Source of the DNA: Collinsella aerofaciens
GTDB lineage: Bacteria > Actinomycetota > Coriobacteriia > Coriobacteriales > Coriobacteriaceae
NCBI RefSeq assembly: GCF_002736145.1
Contig: NZ_CP024160.1
Span: 1,426,001 to 1,490,000 of the forward strand
Direction of reading: 5' to 3'
DNA length: 64,000 nt
The position numbers and the translations under genes were made by a program. The notes under the pieces are model-generated. The model had not been told where the DNA came from. It did no database searches and saw only the letters and a list, made by a program, of their open reading frames with translations. Position 1 is the stretch's first letter. Each line of letters begins with the position of its first letter. Of the stretch, positions 34,646-43,281 are shown piece by piece.

Positions 34646-36004
34646 TTACTCGTCCTTGGGCGAGGGATGCTTGCAGACCACGCTCATGTAGATCATGCCG
34701 AGCACGGCAGCGGTGACCGAACCGGCGAGAATAGCGGCCTTGGCAGCCAGAACCTCAAACTGGGCCGTCGGGAAGGCGAGGCCGCTGATGAGGATCGACA
34801 TGGTAAAGCCGATACCGCCCAGAATGCCCACGCCGGCAATCATGTGCCAGTTGACATTGTGCGGCAGCTCGCAGGCCTTAAGCTTAACCAGGGCAAACGT
34901 CATACCAAAGATGCCGATCGGCTTGCCCAGCAGCATGCCAAAGTACACGCCGAGCGTCACCGGGTCGGTGAGCAGCGTGCTCATGTCCACGCCCACCAGA
35001 CGAACCTGCGCGTTCACGAACGCAAAGATCGGCAGGATCACAAAGTTGACCGGCGTGGAGATCAGACGCTCCATGCGGATAAGCGGCGGGGTCACGCGGT
35101 GCATGACGCGCTCGACCTTGGTTGTCGAGACGGTAAAGTCATGCTGGCCCAGGATGTGCGCCTCGTCGTCGTAGCGGTCATCGAGCAACGGCAGGCACTC
35201 GCCCAGCCAATCGGTAAGGCTATCGAGCTTGACGCCGCACTTGGCCGGAATGGTGAAGGCCAGGATGACGCCGGCAAGCGTAGCGTGCACGCCGCTCTTG
35301 AACATGCAGAACCACAACAGCAGACCCAGTACCGAATACGGGGCAAGGCGGTAATGCTGCGTCTTGTTAAGCCACACGAGCGCGCAGGTCACAAGCGCGG
35401 CGGCGCCCAACCAAAACGGATTGGGGCTCTGACCGTAGAAAATGGCGATGGCGGCGATGGAAATCAGGTCGTCGGCAATAGCGAGCGTCGAGAAGAACAC
35501 GCGCACGCCGTTGGGCACGCGATTGCCCAAAAGCGACAGCACGCCCAGCGCAAAGGCAATATCGGTTGCCATGGGAATGGCCCAACCGTTGCGGGCACCG
35601 GCATGGTTAAAGATCAGGTAGATGCAGGCGGGAACGACGACGCCGCCCACGGCCGCCAGCATGGGAAGCATGGCCTGACGCGGATTCTTGAGCTCGCCGA
35701 CCGTCATCTCGTACTTAAGCTCAATGCCCACCAACAAAAAGAAAATCGCCATGAGGAAGTCGTTGACGAAAAGCTCAACGGTGAGACCGGCCGTAAGGTT
35801 GCCCAAGCCCACATACAGCGGGGTCTCCAAAAAGTGATGGATGGCCTCGTAGGCATCGGTGTTGGCGCAGATGACGGCGGCGATAGCGGCGAAGACCATG
35901 ACGGCGGCGGAAATCGTGCCGTTCTCGGCGATGCGCTCCCAAATGTCGTGACGTTCAAAGCGCTTGCGCTCACGAACGTTGAACAGCTGCTCAGTTGCTG
36001 CCAT
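34646..36004 (-). CDS. nhaA: Na+/H+ antiporter NhaA
   Basis: A 452-residue antiporter of about twelve membrane segments. The transport-site aspartates are in STLAIADDLISIAAIA; SPAE-like VNFVILPIFAFVNAQV follows. Exports Na+/Li+ at alkaline pH. AAAGGAG lies six bases before ATG 36004. An intrinsic-terminator-like hairpin lies in its leader (36038-36069). Confidence 0.95.
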   Translation of the reverse strand: MAATEQLFNVRERKRFERHDIWERIAENGTISAAVMVFAAIAAVICANTDAYEAIHHFLETPLYVGLGNLTAGLTVELFVNDFLMAIFFLLVGIELKYEMTVGELKNPRQAMLPMLAAVGGVVVPACIYLIFNHAGARNGWAIPMATDIAFALGVLSLLGNRVPNGVRVFFSTLAIADDLISIAAIAIFYGQSPNPFWLGAAALVTCALVWLNKTQHYRLAPYSVLGLLLWFCMFKSGVHATLAGVILAFTIPAKCGVKLDSLTDWLGECLPLLDDRYDDEAHILGQHDFTVSTTKVERVMHRVTPPLIRMERLISTPVNFVILPIFAFVNAQVRLVGVDMSTLLTDPVTLGVYFGMLLGKPIGIFGMTFALVKLKACELPHNVNWHMIAGVGILGGIGFTMSILISGLAFPTAQFEVLAAKAAILAGSVTAAVLGMIYMSVVCKHPSPKDE

Positions 36005-36037
36005 GGGCGGCTCCTTTCACGGGAAGGCTCCCGTCTT

Positions 36038-36069
36038 AAAAAAGCACGGCCCGCCCAAGTGGCGGCGCC
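36038..36069 (-). promoter_or_regulatory. Terminator-like hairpin in the nhaA leader
   Basis: Minus strand: GGC-G-CCGCC / GGCGG-GCC stem (36069-36048) then GTGC and six T (36043-36038), upstream of the nhaA ribosome site. It could be an attenuator. Confidence 0.5.
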
Positions 36070-36212
36070 GCGCTCTAACGTATTACGCTTGCATCTAGCC
36101 TACCCTGCACGACAAGCACGCAGGCGTGGCCGAAAAGCGGAACCACAGGTTGAACATTATTTGCTCAACGGCACGGGCGCGCCTGCCCAAGAGACGACGC
36201 AGCGTCGTGCAC

Positions 36213-36252
36213 AAAAAACGACCGGAGCGCGGGGCGTCCGCGATCCGGTCGT
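36213..36252 (-). terminator. Intrinsic terminator after ppaC
   Basis: Arms ACGACCGGA / TCCGGTCGT, then a T run on the minus strand. Twenty bases past the ppaC stop. Confidence 0.88.
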
Positions 36253-36271
36253 GGCGTTCGGTCAACTAAAC

Positions 36272-37195
36272 CTAGCAGGCGGCCATGATGGGGGCAGCGA
36301 CCTGCTTTTTGCGGGAGAGGACGCCCGGCATCCAGACGCCGTCGTGCTCGTCGGCAATGCCCAGGCCCTTCTGAGCAGCCTCGGTCTCGCCCTCGAGCAG
36401 GACCTGCGAGCCCTCCTCCATGATGTCGGTGATGCACAGGACGATGCCGTCGGCACCCTTCTCGGCGGCGTAGGCGCGCATGGCCTCGCGGATCTCGTCG
36501 ATCATGCCGAGCGCGCGGCTCTTGTCGACGGTCTCGTACTGGCCAATGAGCAGCTTCTTGCCAGCGGGCTCGAACATCTTGATGTCGTTGCCGACCATCT
36601 CGGCTGCAGTGAAGGAGCCGGACGGACGGGTGAGGAAGACCTCCATGCCAAACTTGACCGGGTCGACGCCCACCTGCTCGCCGAGCTTGGCGGCAACGGT
36701 GCGGTCGACATCGGTGGTGGTGGGGCTCTTGAGCATGAGCGTATCGGTCATCATGGCCGAGAGCAGCAGCTTAGCCTGGACGTCGGAAAGCTCAACGCCG
36801 AGCACGCCGGCGAGCTTGGTGACGATGGTGCAGCTGGAGCCCCAGGGCAGGCAGATGTAGTGCAGCGGGCCGGCGGTCTCGAAGTCGCCGATGCGGTGAT
36901 GATCGACGACACCAAAGACCGTGGCGTCCTTAAGACCGGCAACGGACTGGGCAGACTCGTTGTGGTCGGTGAGGACGACGAGCTGACCGGCCTCGACGGA
37001 CTCAATCACGCGGGGCTCGGCGATGCCGGCGTCGGCAAGCAGCTTGGCGGACTCTGCCGGAAGCTGACCAAGGGCGCAGGCCTCGTAGGTGTTGCCGGCA
37101 TACTCAACCTGGTTGAGCAGCTGGGACAGGACGACGGCGCTCATGATGGCGTCGTTATCGGGGTTCTGGTGACCAAAGACAAGAACGTTTGCCAT
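36272..37195 (-). CDS. ppaC: Manganese-dependent inorganic pyrophosphatase (family II)
   Basis: A 307-residue DHH-family enzyme. Metal ligands His9, Asp13 and Asp15 lie in GHQNPDND and the DHH motif in VVDHHRIGDF; the C-terminal SRKKQ phosphate-binding motif is present. Hydrolyses pyrophosphate to drive biosynthesis. No CBS regulatory domains, so it is the short form. Single gene with its own terminator. Confidence 0.96.
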   Translation of the reverse strand: MANVLVFGHQNPDNDAIMSAVVLSQLLNQVEYAGNTYEACALGQLPAESAKLLADAGIAEPRVIESVEAGQLVVLTDHNESAQSVAGLKDATVFGVVDHHRIGDFETAGPLHYICLPWGSSCTIVTKLAGVLGVELSDVQAKLLLSAMMTDTLMLKSPTTTDVDRTVAAKLGEQVGVDPVKFGMEVFLTRPSGSFTAAEMVGNDIKMFEPAGKKLLIGQYETVDKSRALGMIDEIREAMRAYAAEKGADGIVLCITDIMEEGSQVLLEGETEAAQKGLGIADEHDGVWMPGVLSRKKQVAAPIMAAC

Positions 37196-37297
37196 GGATA
37201 TCCTCCACTTGATATGTGTACTTGGACGTAGCTATGGTAGCACGCCGATGCCGAGCCTTCGCAGACGGAAGGAGCACGGCATATTTTGGGGCAGGCA

Positions 37298-37321
37298 CGG
37301 GGGACAGGTTACATTGCACCA
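37298..37321. repeat. GGGGAC-family half element, TTGCACCA class
   Basis: GGGGGACAGGTTACATTGCACCA without a good complementary arm; same head and arm as the element at 47637-47705. It directly abuts the glucokinase stop codon. Confidence 0.55.
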
Positions 37322-37322
37322 G

Positions 37323-38276
37323 CTATTTACCGGCGGCGCGCAGGGCTACGTAGGCGGCACCGATGATGCCGGCGTCGTTGCCGAGCGAAGCGACCTTAAT
37401 GGGCGTCTCGCGCGAGGCGGAAAGCGCGTACTGCTTAAAGTGCTCGCGAACCTTGTCGAGGTAGACATCGGCCGAGGCGGAGGCGCCGCCGCCGATGAGG
37501 AACATCTCGGGATCAACCACGTTGGCAATAAGCGCCAGTGCGCGGCCGAGATAGTCGGCCATGGTATCGGCCGCGGCCAGCGCGAGCTTGTCGCCCTCGC
37601 GGCAGGCCTGGAACACGTCCTTGGAATCGGAGGGGCCGGTCAGCTCGATGGGCTCGACGCCCGCCTTTTCGCACTCGGCAAGGTAGTTGCTCACCACGCC
37701 GGTGGCGCTGGAATACTGCTCCAGATGGCCATGGCCGCCGCAGCCGCAGGTGCGTTCCTCAGCCGGGTTCAGGCACATGTGGCCAATCTCGCCGCCGGCG
37801 CCCACAACGCCCGATACCACGTCGCCGTTAACGATAACGCCGCCGCCCACGCCGGTACCAATGGTGACCATCACCACGTTCTGTACGCCCTTGGCAGAGC
37901 CGAGCCAGGCCTCGCCCATGGCAGCGGCGTTGGCATCGTTCTCGTACTTAACGACCGCGTCGGGGCAGTGCTCCTGAATGGCGACTCTCAGCTCGGGCAG
38001 GTTAATGGCAATGTTGGCCTTGACCTTGGCATCGCCCGATGCCGGGATGGGGCACGGAACGGCCAGGCCAATACCCGCCACAAAGGCGCGCGGAATCTGG
38101 GCCTTGGCGACCACCTGGTCGATAGCCTCGGTCACCGCGGCAAAGCCCGCAGCGTCAACGATGGGCGGCGTGGGTACGCTTGCCTTGGCCAGCAGGTTAC
38201 CGTCCTCGTCGAACAGGCCCTCCTTAACCGAAGTGCCGCCGACGTCAATGCCGATGTAGTACTGCTTAGGTTCCAT
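37323..38276 (-). CDS. ROK-family glucokinase
   Basis: A 317-residue ROK kinase: ATP loop YYIGIDVGGTSVK, NDANAAAMGEAW catalytic region, TIGTGVGGGVI phosphate loop, and the zinc-binding EIGHMCLNP...CGCGGHGHLE segment. Likely phosphorylates glucose released by the glucosidases. Start ATG 38276 (AGGTGG upstream); a longer in-frame extension lacks a ribosome site. Confidence 0.93.
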   Translation of the reverse strand: MEPKQYYIGIDVGGTSVKEGLFDEDGNLLAKASVPTPPIVDAAGFAAVTEAIDQVVAKAQIPRAFVAGIGLAVPCPIPASGDAKVKANIAINLPELRVAIQEHCPDAVVKYENDANAAAMGEAWLGSAKGVQNVVMVTIGTGVGGGVIVNGDVVSGVVGAGGEIGHMCLNPAEERTCGCGGHGHLEQYSSATGVVSNYLAECEKAGVEPIELTGPSDSKDVFQACREGDKLALAAADTMADYLGRALALIANVVDPEMFLIGGGASASADVYLDKVREHFKQYALSASRETPIKVASLGNDAGIIGAAYVALRAAGK

Positions 38277-38330
38277 GGGAGCCCACCTTTCTCGTTTAAA
38301 CATTGCCTGTATGGTACCGCTCCCAAGGCA

Positions 38331-38371
38331 AAAACCAGCCAAAAAGGGACAGGTTTGTTTTGGCAGGTTTT
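38331..38371. repeat. GGGGAC-family hairpin, TTTTGGCAGG class
   Basis: AAAACCAGCCAAAA (38331-38344) and TTTTGGCAGGTTTT (38358-38371) pair at 13 of 14 bases around GGGACAGGTTTG. Same class as the element at 42224-42309. Confidence 0.75.
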
Positions 38372-38429
38372 ATCTGTGAAAACGCAAACGACCGCTCAAA
38401 AGGTCACGCAGGGCCTTCGCCAAATATAA

Positions 38430-38460
38430 GGGCGCCGGGAGGCGGAGACTCCCGGCGCCC
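38430..38460 (-). terminator. Hairpin after the cellobiose-PTS operon
   Basis: Perfect 12-bp arms GGGCGCCGGGAG / CTCCCGGCGCCC; only a weak T-rich tail (CTTATATTT) on the minus strand. Confidence 0.7.
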
Positions 38461-38517
38461 GTCAAAGGGACTGTGTTGTCTGTTGGATCGCACGGTCCGT
38501 CGCGGCGATAACGCCGA

Positions 38518-38850
38518 CTAGGCCTGAAGTGCCTGCAGCTGCTTGTGAACCTCGATGAGCTCCGTCGCCATGACGCGCATGGTCTCGGTGCCGGCCATCT
38601 GGTCCTCGGCATGCAGCAGAATCAACGGAGCCTCGCCGTTACGCTCGCCGTTGGCCTCCTTCTTCAGAAGCCCCATGTGAACATCGTGGCCACCGTTATA
38701 GGCCTCGTCGCCCTGCTTGATAAGCTCCTCGGCGGCGTCAAAATCGCCCTCCTTGGCCTTTTGCACGGCATTGATGTACATGCTCTTGGCGGTACCGACG
38801 TAGCTGATGATCTCAAAGCAGGTCATCTGCAGTTCGTTCATATCCTCCAT
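38518..38850 (-). CDS. PTS lactose/cellobiose-family EIIA component
   Basis: A 110-residue helical EIIA of the lactose/cellobiose family; phosphorylated His80 in PLILLHAEDQMAG. I start it at ATG 38850 (AGGTG six bases upstream); a GTG nine bases earlier is also possible. Last gene of the glucosidase-IIC-IIB-IIA operon, right after IIB. Confidence 0.92.
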   Translation of the reverse strand: MEDMNELQMTCFEIISYVGTAKSMYINAVQKAKEGDFDAAEELIKQGDEAYNGGHDVHMGLLKKEANGERNGEAPLILLHAEDQMAGTETMRVMATELIEVHKQLQALQA

Positions 38851-38859
38851 GCGGAGCAC

Positions 38860-39162
38860 CTAGCCCATCACGCTGACGCAGTGGTCGATGATGCCGGCAG
38901 CGTTCATGCGGCCGTAGTCGACCATGTTGATGACCTCGACCGGAAAACGACCGGCGGCCTCCTTCTCAAAATCGCCCTTGGTGTAGCCGATCTGCGGGCC
39001 AAGCAGCAACATGTCGCACTCGTCCAGGTGATCGTGGGCCTCGTTCATGGGACGAGCCTCGACCTCAATATCCAGACCACGGTTTGCAACCTCGGCCTGC
39101 ATCTTCTGGACCAGCAGGCTCGTGGACATACCGGCATTGCAGCAGAGCATGATCTTCTTCAT
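38860..39162 (-). CDS. PTS lactose/cellobiose-family EIIB component
   Basis: A 100-residue EIIB; phosphorylated Cys8 in LCCNAGMSTS near the N-terminus, followed by an alpha/beta fold. Passes phosphate from IIA to the sugar bound in IIC (39323-40666). Confidence 0.94.
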   Translation of the reverse strand: MKKIMLCCNAGMSTSLLVQKMQAEVANRGLDIEVEARPMNEAHDHLDECDMLLLGPQIGYTKGDFEKEAAGRFPVEVINMVDYGRMNAAGIIDHCVSVMG

Positions 39163-39262
39163 GGTTTCCTCCTTATAACTGCGCGGCGCGCAGACGACGA
39201 CTGGTTTTATTCCTTGCGGCTATTGTGCCCACCCCCTGCATCTTTACACAAGGGAGAGAGCC

Positions 39263-39293
39263 GCGGGCGCCGGCACCGCGTACCGGTGCCCGC
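39263..39293 (-). other. Hairpin between PTS IIC and IIB
   Basis: Arms GCGGGCGCCGG / CCGGTGCCCGC (one G-T pair), no T tract. More likely an mRNA stabiliser or processing site within the operon than a terminator. Confidence 0.5.
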
Positions 39294-39322
39294 AACGGTG
39301 AAAGGGACGAACGTTAGGCGTT

Positions 39323-40666
39323 CTACTCGGCGAGAGCCTCCTGCTTGGCGATTGCCTTCTCGGAAATCTTCATAAAGGGCAGGTAGACGGCCATGCCAAT
39401 GACAATCTCGAGAGCCTGCCACACGCCGGCGCGCCAGTCAAAGCCCGTAGCGAGCAGGGCATTGATGACGGGAGGCATAGTCCAGGGCACCTGGGCGATG
39501 CAGGGGCTGATGATGCCTGCGCAGGTAAGGCCATAGGTGATGCCGATGAACAGGTCGGGAAGAAGAACGAACGGAATCATGAGCGGCAGGTTGTACACGA
39601 TGGGGTAACCGTAGATAACCGGCTCGTTAATGTTGAACAGACCAGGCAGGATAGCCATCTTGGAAACGGTCTCGGATGCCTTGTTCTTGGAGAACAGGAG
39701 CGTGTCGAGCAGAAGCATGAGGGTGCAGCCCGAGCCGCCGATGAGGGCGAAGCTGTTAACGATCTGCATGTTCATGTAGTGATCGGGCTGGATGGTGCCA
39801 CCGGCGGCAAAGGTAGCCATGTTGTCGACGATGAGCATGGTCAGGATCGGCTCGACGGTAGCGCCAGAGATGGTGGACTGGTGAATACCGACGCAGAACA
39901 GCAGGTTGGCAAGGGTGTAGATGAGGATAACAGCCCACGGACCGGCGTTCATGATGCTCTTGAGCGGGTTGGAGATGCACGTGGAGATGATGGCGCACAG
40001 ATCGGTGCCGGCGCACACGGCGAGCAGGGCTGCGGCAAGAGCGAAGATCGCGAGGTTGAGCAGCATCGGGATCATGACGTTGAAGGAGTTGGAGACCGCG
40101 GGAGGCACGCCCTCGCCCAGCTTAACCTTGAGCTTCTCGACGCCAGAAATCTTGATGAAGAGCGAGACGGAGAGCAGGGCGATGATAATGGCCGAGAACA
40201 GACCATTAGTGCCAGTGTTGGCAGTCGAAAGGGCGCCCGTGACCTCGGCGGAGGTGATCTTGTCGGTGAGCAGCGGGCTCGTGGCGGCAAGCGTGGCGGT
40301 GATCTGCTGCGGCATCATGATGACGAAAGCAGAGATAGCGACGACCACGCAAGCGAGCGGGTTATCGAAACGCTTGTTCTTAGCGAGGCTGTAGCCAATC
40401 AATCCGGCCAAGATAATAGCAGAGACGTTGAGGGTACCCAGCGTAATCGCCGAACCCCACGTCTGAAGGTTGGCAAGGCCCGCCGCATCGAGCGGGAACA
40501 GGGGGAACACGACGTTGTTAATAAGAACCGCGATACCCGCAAGGATATAGAGCGGCGTGATGGTCGCGAAGGCATCGCGCAGGGAACGCAGGTGAACCTG
40601 GTTTCCCACCTTCGCAGAGACCTCGGCAAACTTGTCGAGGAAGCTCTTTCCGTTGTCACTGGCCAT
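39323..40666 (-). CDS. PTS cellobiose-family EIIC component
   Basis: A 447-residue permease of the lactose/cellobiose PTS family with about ten membrane segments (YILAGIAVLINNVVFPLF; GIHQSTISGATVEPIL; FNINEPVIYGYPIVYN). The FNINEP motif is typical of this family. Imports beta-glucosides for the adjacent 6-phospho-beta-glucosidase. 120 bases after the glucosidase gene. Confidence 0.94.
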   Translation of the reverse strand: MASDNGKSFLDKFAEVSAKVGNQVHLRSLRDAFATITPLYILAGIAVLINNVVFPLFPLDAAGLANLQTWGSAITLGTLNVSAIILAGLIGYSLAKNKRFDNPLACVVVAISAFVIMMPQQITATLAATSPLLTDKITSAEVTGALSTANTGTNGLFSAIIIALLSVSLFIKISGVEKLKVKLGEGVPPAVSNSFNVMIPMLLNLAIFALAAALLAVCAGTDLCAIISTCISNPLKSIMNAGPWAVILIYTLANLLFCVGIHQSTISGATVEPILTMLIVDNMATFAAGGTIQPDHYMNMQIVNSFALIGGSGCTLMLLLDTLLFSKNKASETVSKMAILPGLFNINEPVIYGYPIVYNLPLMIPFVLLPDLFIGITYGLTCAGIISPCIAQVPWTMPPVINALLATGFDWRAGVWQALEIVIGMAVYLPFMKISEKAIAKQEALAE

Positions 40667-40786
40667 GATTGCTCCTAACTATCAAATCCGGCCTTTTCCT
40701 ATGCGCACGGTGGCCTGTCGCCCTCTGCCACCAGATGTGCCATGTGTTTCGCGCGGCGGCGCGCGGTCTGGGCGTTCGCCCGGTCG

Positions 40787-42187
40787 CTAATCAACCACGT
40801 GGGTTGTGGCGACCTGTTTGAGCCAGGCCGCTGACTTCTTAAGGCGGCGCTTGTAGCCGTCCATAAGGTCGACCTCGACAAAACCGTAACGGTTCTTAAA
40901 GGCATTAGCCCAAGACCAGTTATCGATGACGGCCCAGTAATGGTATCCGCGGCACTTGGCGCCCTCGGCAATTGCCTTGGCCACCCACTCCAGGTGCTGA
41001 CGTACAAAGTCGACGCGGTAGTCATCCTGGATGGTTCCTTCGGCGTCACGGTTCTTGTATTCGTCCATGATGCCGATGCCGTTCTCGGAAACGAACCACT
41101 CAAGATCGGGGTAGTTTTTAGCGCAGTCCATGCCAAAGTCGTAGAGGCCCTGCGGGTAGATCTCCCAGCCACGGCTCTCGTTCATAACGGCGTCGGGCCA
41201 TACGTACTCGTCGGCAAAGTGCGGCAGGCCGTACTGGTCGACCTTGCTCGCCGGCGCCTGAACACGCGTGGGGTGGTAGTAGTTGCAGCCGAGCCAGTCG
41301 ACAACACCCTGCTTGAGAATCTCTTGGTCGCCGGCACGGAACGGGAGCTTAACGCCGCCCTCGGCCAGGCTGTCGAGCACGTCGGCAGGAAGCTCGCCCT
41401 TGGTAATAAGGTCGAGCCACCAGCGATTGTTGATGCCGCTGGTCATACGCACGGCCTCGAGGTCTGCCTCGCTGGGGTTCTGCTTGGTGTAAACCGGGGT
41501 AAAGCAGTTGATCATGCCGATCTTGGCATCGGCGCGAATAGCGCCCTCGTCATAGGCCTTACGATAGTTGGCCACGGCCAGCGCATGTGCCAGCGAGATG
41601 TGATACTGCACGGTGCGGGCGCGGCTAAAGTCGTGGAGCTGCGGGAACCACACGCCCTCCTGATAGCGCTGTTCGGGCTCGACGATGGGCTCGTTAAAGG
41701 TGAACCAGTACTTAATCTCCTGGCCAAACTCGTGGAAGGCGACGTCGGCGTAATGCGCGTAAGCCTCAACGACCTCGCGGCTCTCCCAGCCGCCACGGTT
41801 AAAGAGGTAGGTGGGCATGTCAAAGTGGTACAAGTTGACAAACGGCTCCAAGCCGGCCTCGCGAGAGGCGCGGAACAGCTCGTGATACCACGCAGCACCC
41901 TCCTCGTTGAGGTTGCCGTCGGCATCGAGCAGACGGCTCCACTGGATGGAAGTGCGATAGGTATTCAGGCCCAAGTCCTTCAAAATGCGAAAGTCTTCCT
42001 GGTACTTGGCCATAAAGTCATTGCCGGCATAAGAGCCAACGCAGTTGTAGAACGAACCCAGATCCTGGATGGACCAGGTGTCCCACAGGTTCTCGAGCTT
42101 GCCGCCCTGGTTCCACTGACCCTCAGTCTGCGGGCCGGACATAGCAGCGCCAAAGAAGAAGTCACGGGGCAGCTGATACTGTGCCAT
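40787..42187 (-). CDS. GH1 6-phospho-beta-glucosidase
   Basis: A 466-residue GH1 enzyme: acid/base Glu166 in FTFNEPI, nucleophile Glu368 in VSENGIG. Cleaves phosphorylated beta-glucosides (cellobiose-6-P) delivered by the PTS. ATG 42187 chosen; the TTG just before it is unlikely. First gene of the operon, divergent from the GntR at 42490. Confidence 0.93.
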   Translation of the reverse strand: MAQYQLPRDFFFGAAMSGPQTEGQWNQGGKLENLWDTWSIQDLGSFYNCVGSYAGNDFMAKYQEDFRILKDLGLNTYRTSIQWSRLLDADGNLNEEGAAWYHELFRASREAGLEPFVNLYHFDMPTYLFNRGGWESREVVEAYAHYADVAFHEFGQEIKYWFTFNEPIVEPEQRYQEGVWFPQLHDFSRARTVQYHISLAHALAVANYRKAYDEGAIRADAKIGMINCFTPVYTKQNPSEADLEAVRMTSGINNRWWLDLITKGELPADVLDSLAEGGVKLPFRAGDQEILKQGVVDWLGCNYYHPTRVQAPASKVDQYGLPHFADEYVWPDAVMNESRGWEIYPQGLYDFGMDCAKNYPDLEWFVSENGIGIMDEYKNRDAEGTIQDDYRVDFVRQHLEWVAKAIAEGAKCRGYHYWAVIDNWSWANAFKNRYGFVEVDLMDGYKRRLKKSAAWLKQVATTHVVD

Positions 42188-42223
42188 CAAAGTCCTCGCT
42201 TTCGTGTTCTAGAGCTTCCGGTT

Positions 42224-42309
42224 GGAGACGAGTTTGCTTTGGCAGGTTATCCGGCGCGGGCGCGCACCGGTCATACCAATATCCAACCCGCCAAAACAAA
42301 ACCGTCCCC
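42224..42309. repeat. Complete GGGGAC-family element with 25-bp terminal inverted repeats
   Basis: Left arm 42224-42248 and right arm 42285-42309 match at 20 of 25 bases when one is reversed; each starts GG(A/G)GACG and ends TTTGGC(A/G)GGTT. Confidence 0.8.
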
Positions 42310-42411
42310 AAACAGTACAAGCAAACGCCAATGCATCTCGCTTGTTGTCTGTAACTATAGCGCTCTAATTTTATATGTAAAGCGTCTTTTTCATTTTTCT
42401 TTATCGTACTT

Positions 42412-42423
42412 CTTTCATGAAAG
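42412..42423. promoter_or_regulatory. Candidate operator in the glucosidase/GntR divergent region
   Basis: CTTTCATGAAAG, a perfect 12-base palindrome, 67 bases before the GntR start. Likely bound by that GntR. Confidence 0.45.
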
Positions 42424-42489
42424 CCATATGGATGCTTTTTAAGTAGGTATACTCTCTTTATATCGACGCAAATATGAAGGGAGGATTGC

Positions 42490-43209
42490 ATGATTCCCAA
42501 ATACGAGGCGATAGCTGCAGATATCCGTCGAAGCATCGAGGACGGCGCCCTTAAGCCGGGCGATAAGTTGCCCACCGTCGTCGAGTTCTGTGAGCTCTAT
42601 AGCGTTTCCAAAATCACCGTCAAACGAGCGATTGAGCAGATCACCGAGGAAGGCCTTATTACTAGCCGGCGCGGATCGGGCACCTACGTCAAGGACACGG
42701 CGGGGCTTCCCGGCCAGGTGTTTTTCCAAGGCAAGAACGACCGTGCCCAAGGCTTTTCGTACGAGCATCGCGGGGAGAAAGTGACCTCGGTGGTCTACGA
42801 TTTCTCGATCGTCAATCCGCCGGCAGAGGTTGCGACCCAACTGGGAATGGCCGAAGACGACTTTGCCTATCACATCGTGCGCGTACGCGAGGTCGATGGT
42901 CAGCCCATCGTTATCGAGTACACCTATATGCCACTCGAGCTGATTCCGGGTCTTAAGAAAAAAGACCTGTACGCATCGATCTACAGCTTCATCCGCGAGC
43001 AGTGCGGACTCAAGATCTCGAGTTTCCACCGTACCATTCGCGCTGTCGCGGCAACTGAAGAAGAGGCCGAGCGCCTGGATACCAAACCCGGCTCTCCCTT
43101 GCTCGAACTCAACCAGATTGGCTTCTTGGATAGCGGCACCGCGTTTGAATATTCTGTCTCGCACAACGTAGGCGACCGCTTTGAGCTGCACAACGTAACG
43201 CTGGCCTAG
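42490..43209 (+). CDS. GntR/UTRA-family transcriptional regulator, copy 3
   Basis: A 239-residue regulator: winged helix (VVEFCELYSVSKITVKRAIEQ) and UTRA domain. Less similar to the two other GntR proteins of the window. GGGAGG lies six bases before ATG 42490. Divergent from the beta-glucoside PTS operon and in the same direction as manA, so it probably controls both. Confidence 0.9.
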   Translation: MIPKYEAIAADIRRSIEDGALKPGDKLPTVVEFCELYSVSKITVKRAIEQITEEGLITSRRGSGTYVKDTAGLPGQVFFQGKNDRAQGFSYEHRGEKVTSVVYDFSIVNPPAEVATQLGMAEDDFAYHIVRVREVDGQPIVIEYTYMPLELIPGLKKKDLYASIYSFIREQCGLKISSFHRTIRAVAATEEEAERLDTKPGSPLLELNQIGFLDSGTAFEYSVSHNVGDRFELHNVTLA

Positions 43210-43281
43210 TTTTGTAATCCGGTGGGTGCTCGTTTTGAGCTGTCTTACGCGGCACCCGCACAACCTTATGGGAGTATGCAC

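Noticed and set aside
36000-36120. Known Li+ (nhaA-type) riboswitch
   Set aside because: I cannot match the leader to the published motifs; only a terminator-like stem is visible.
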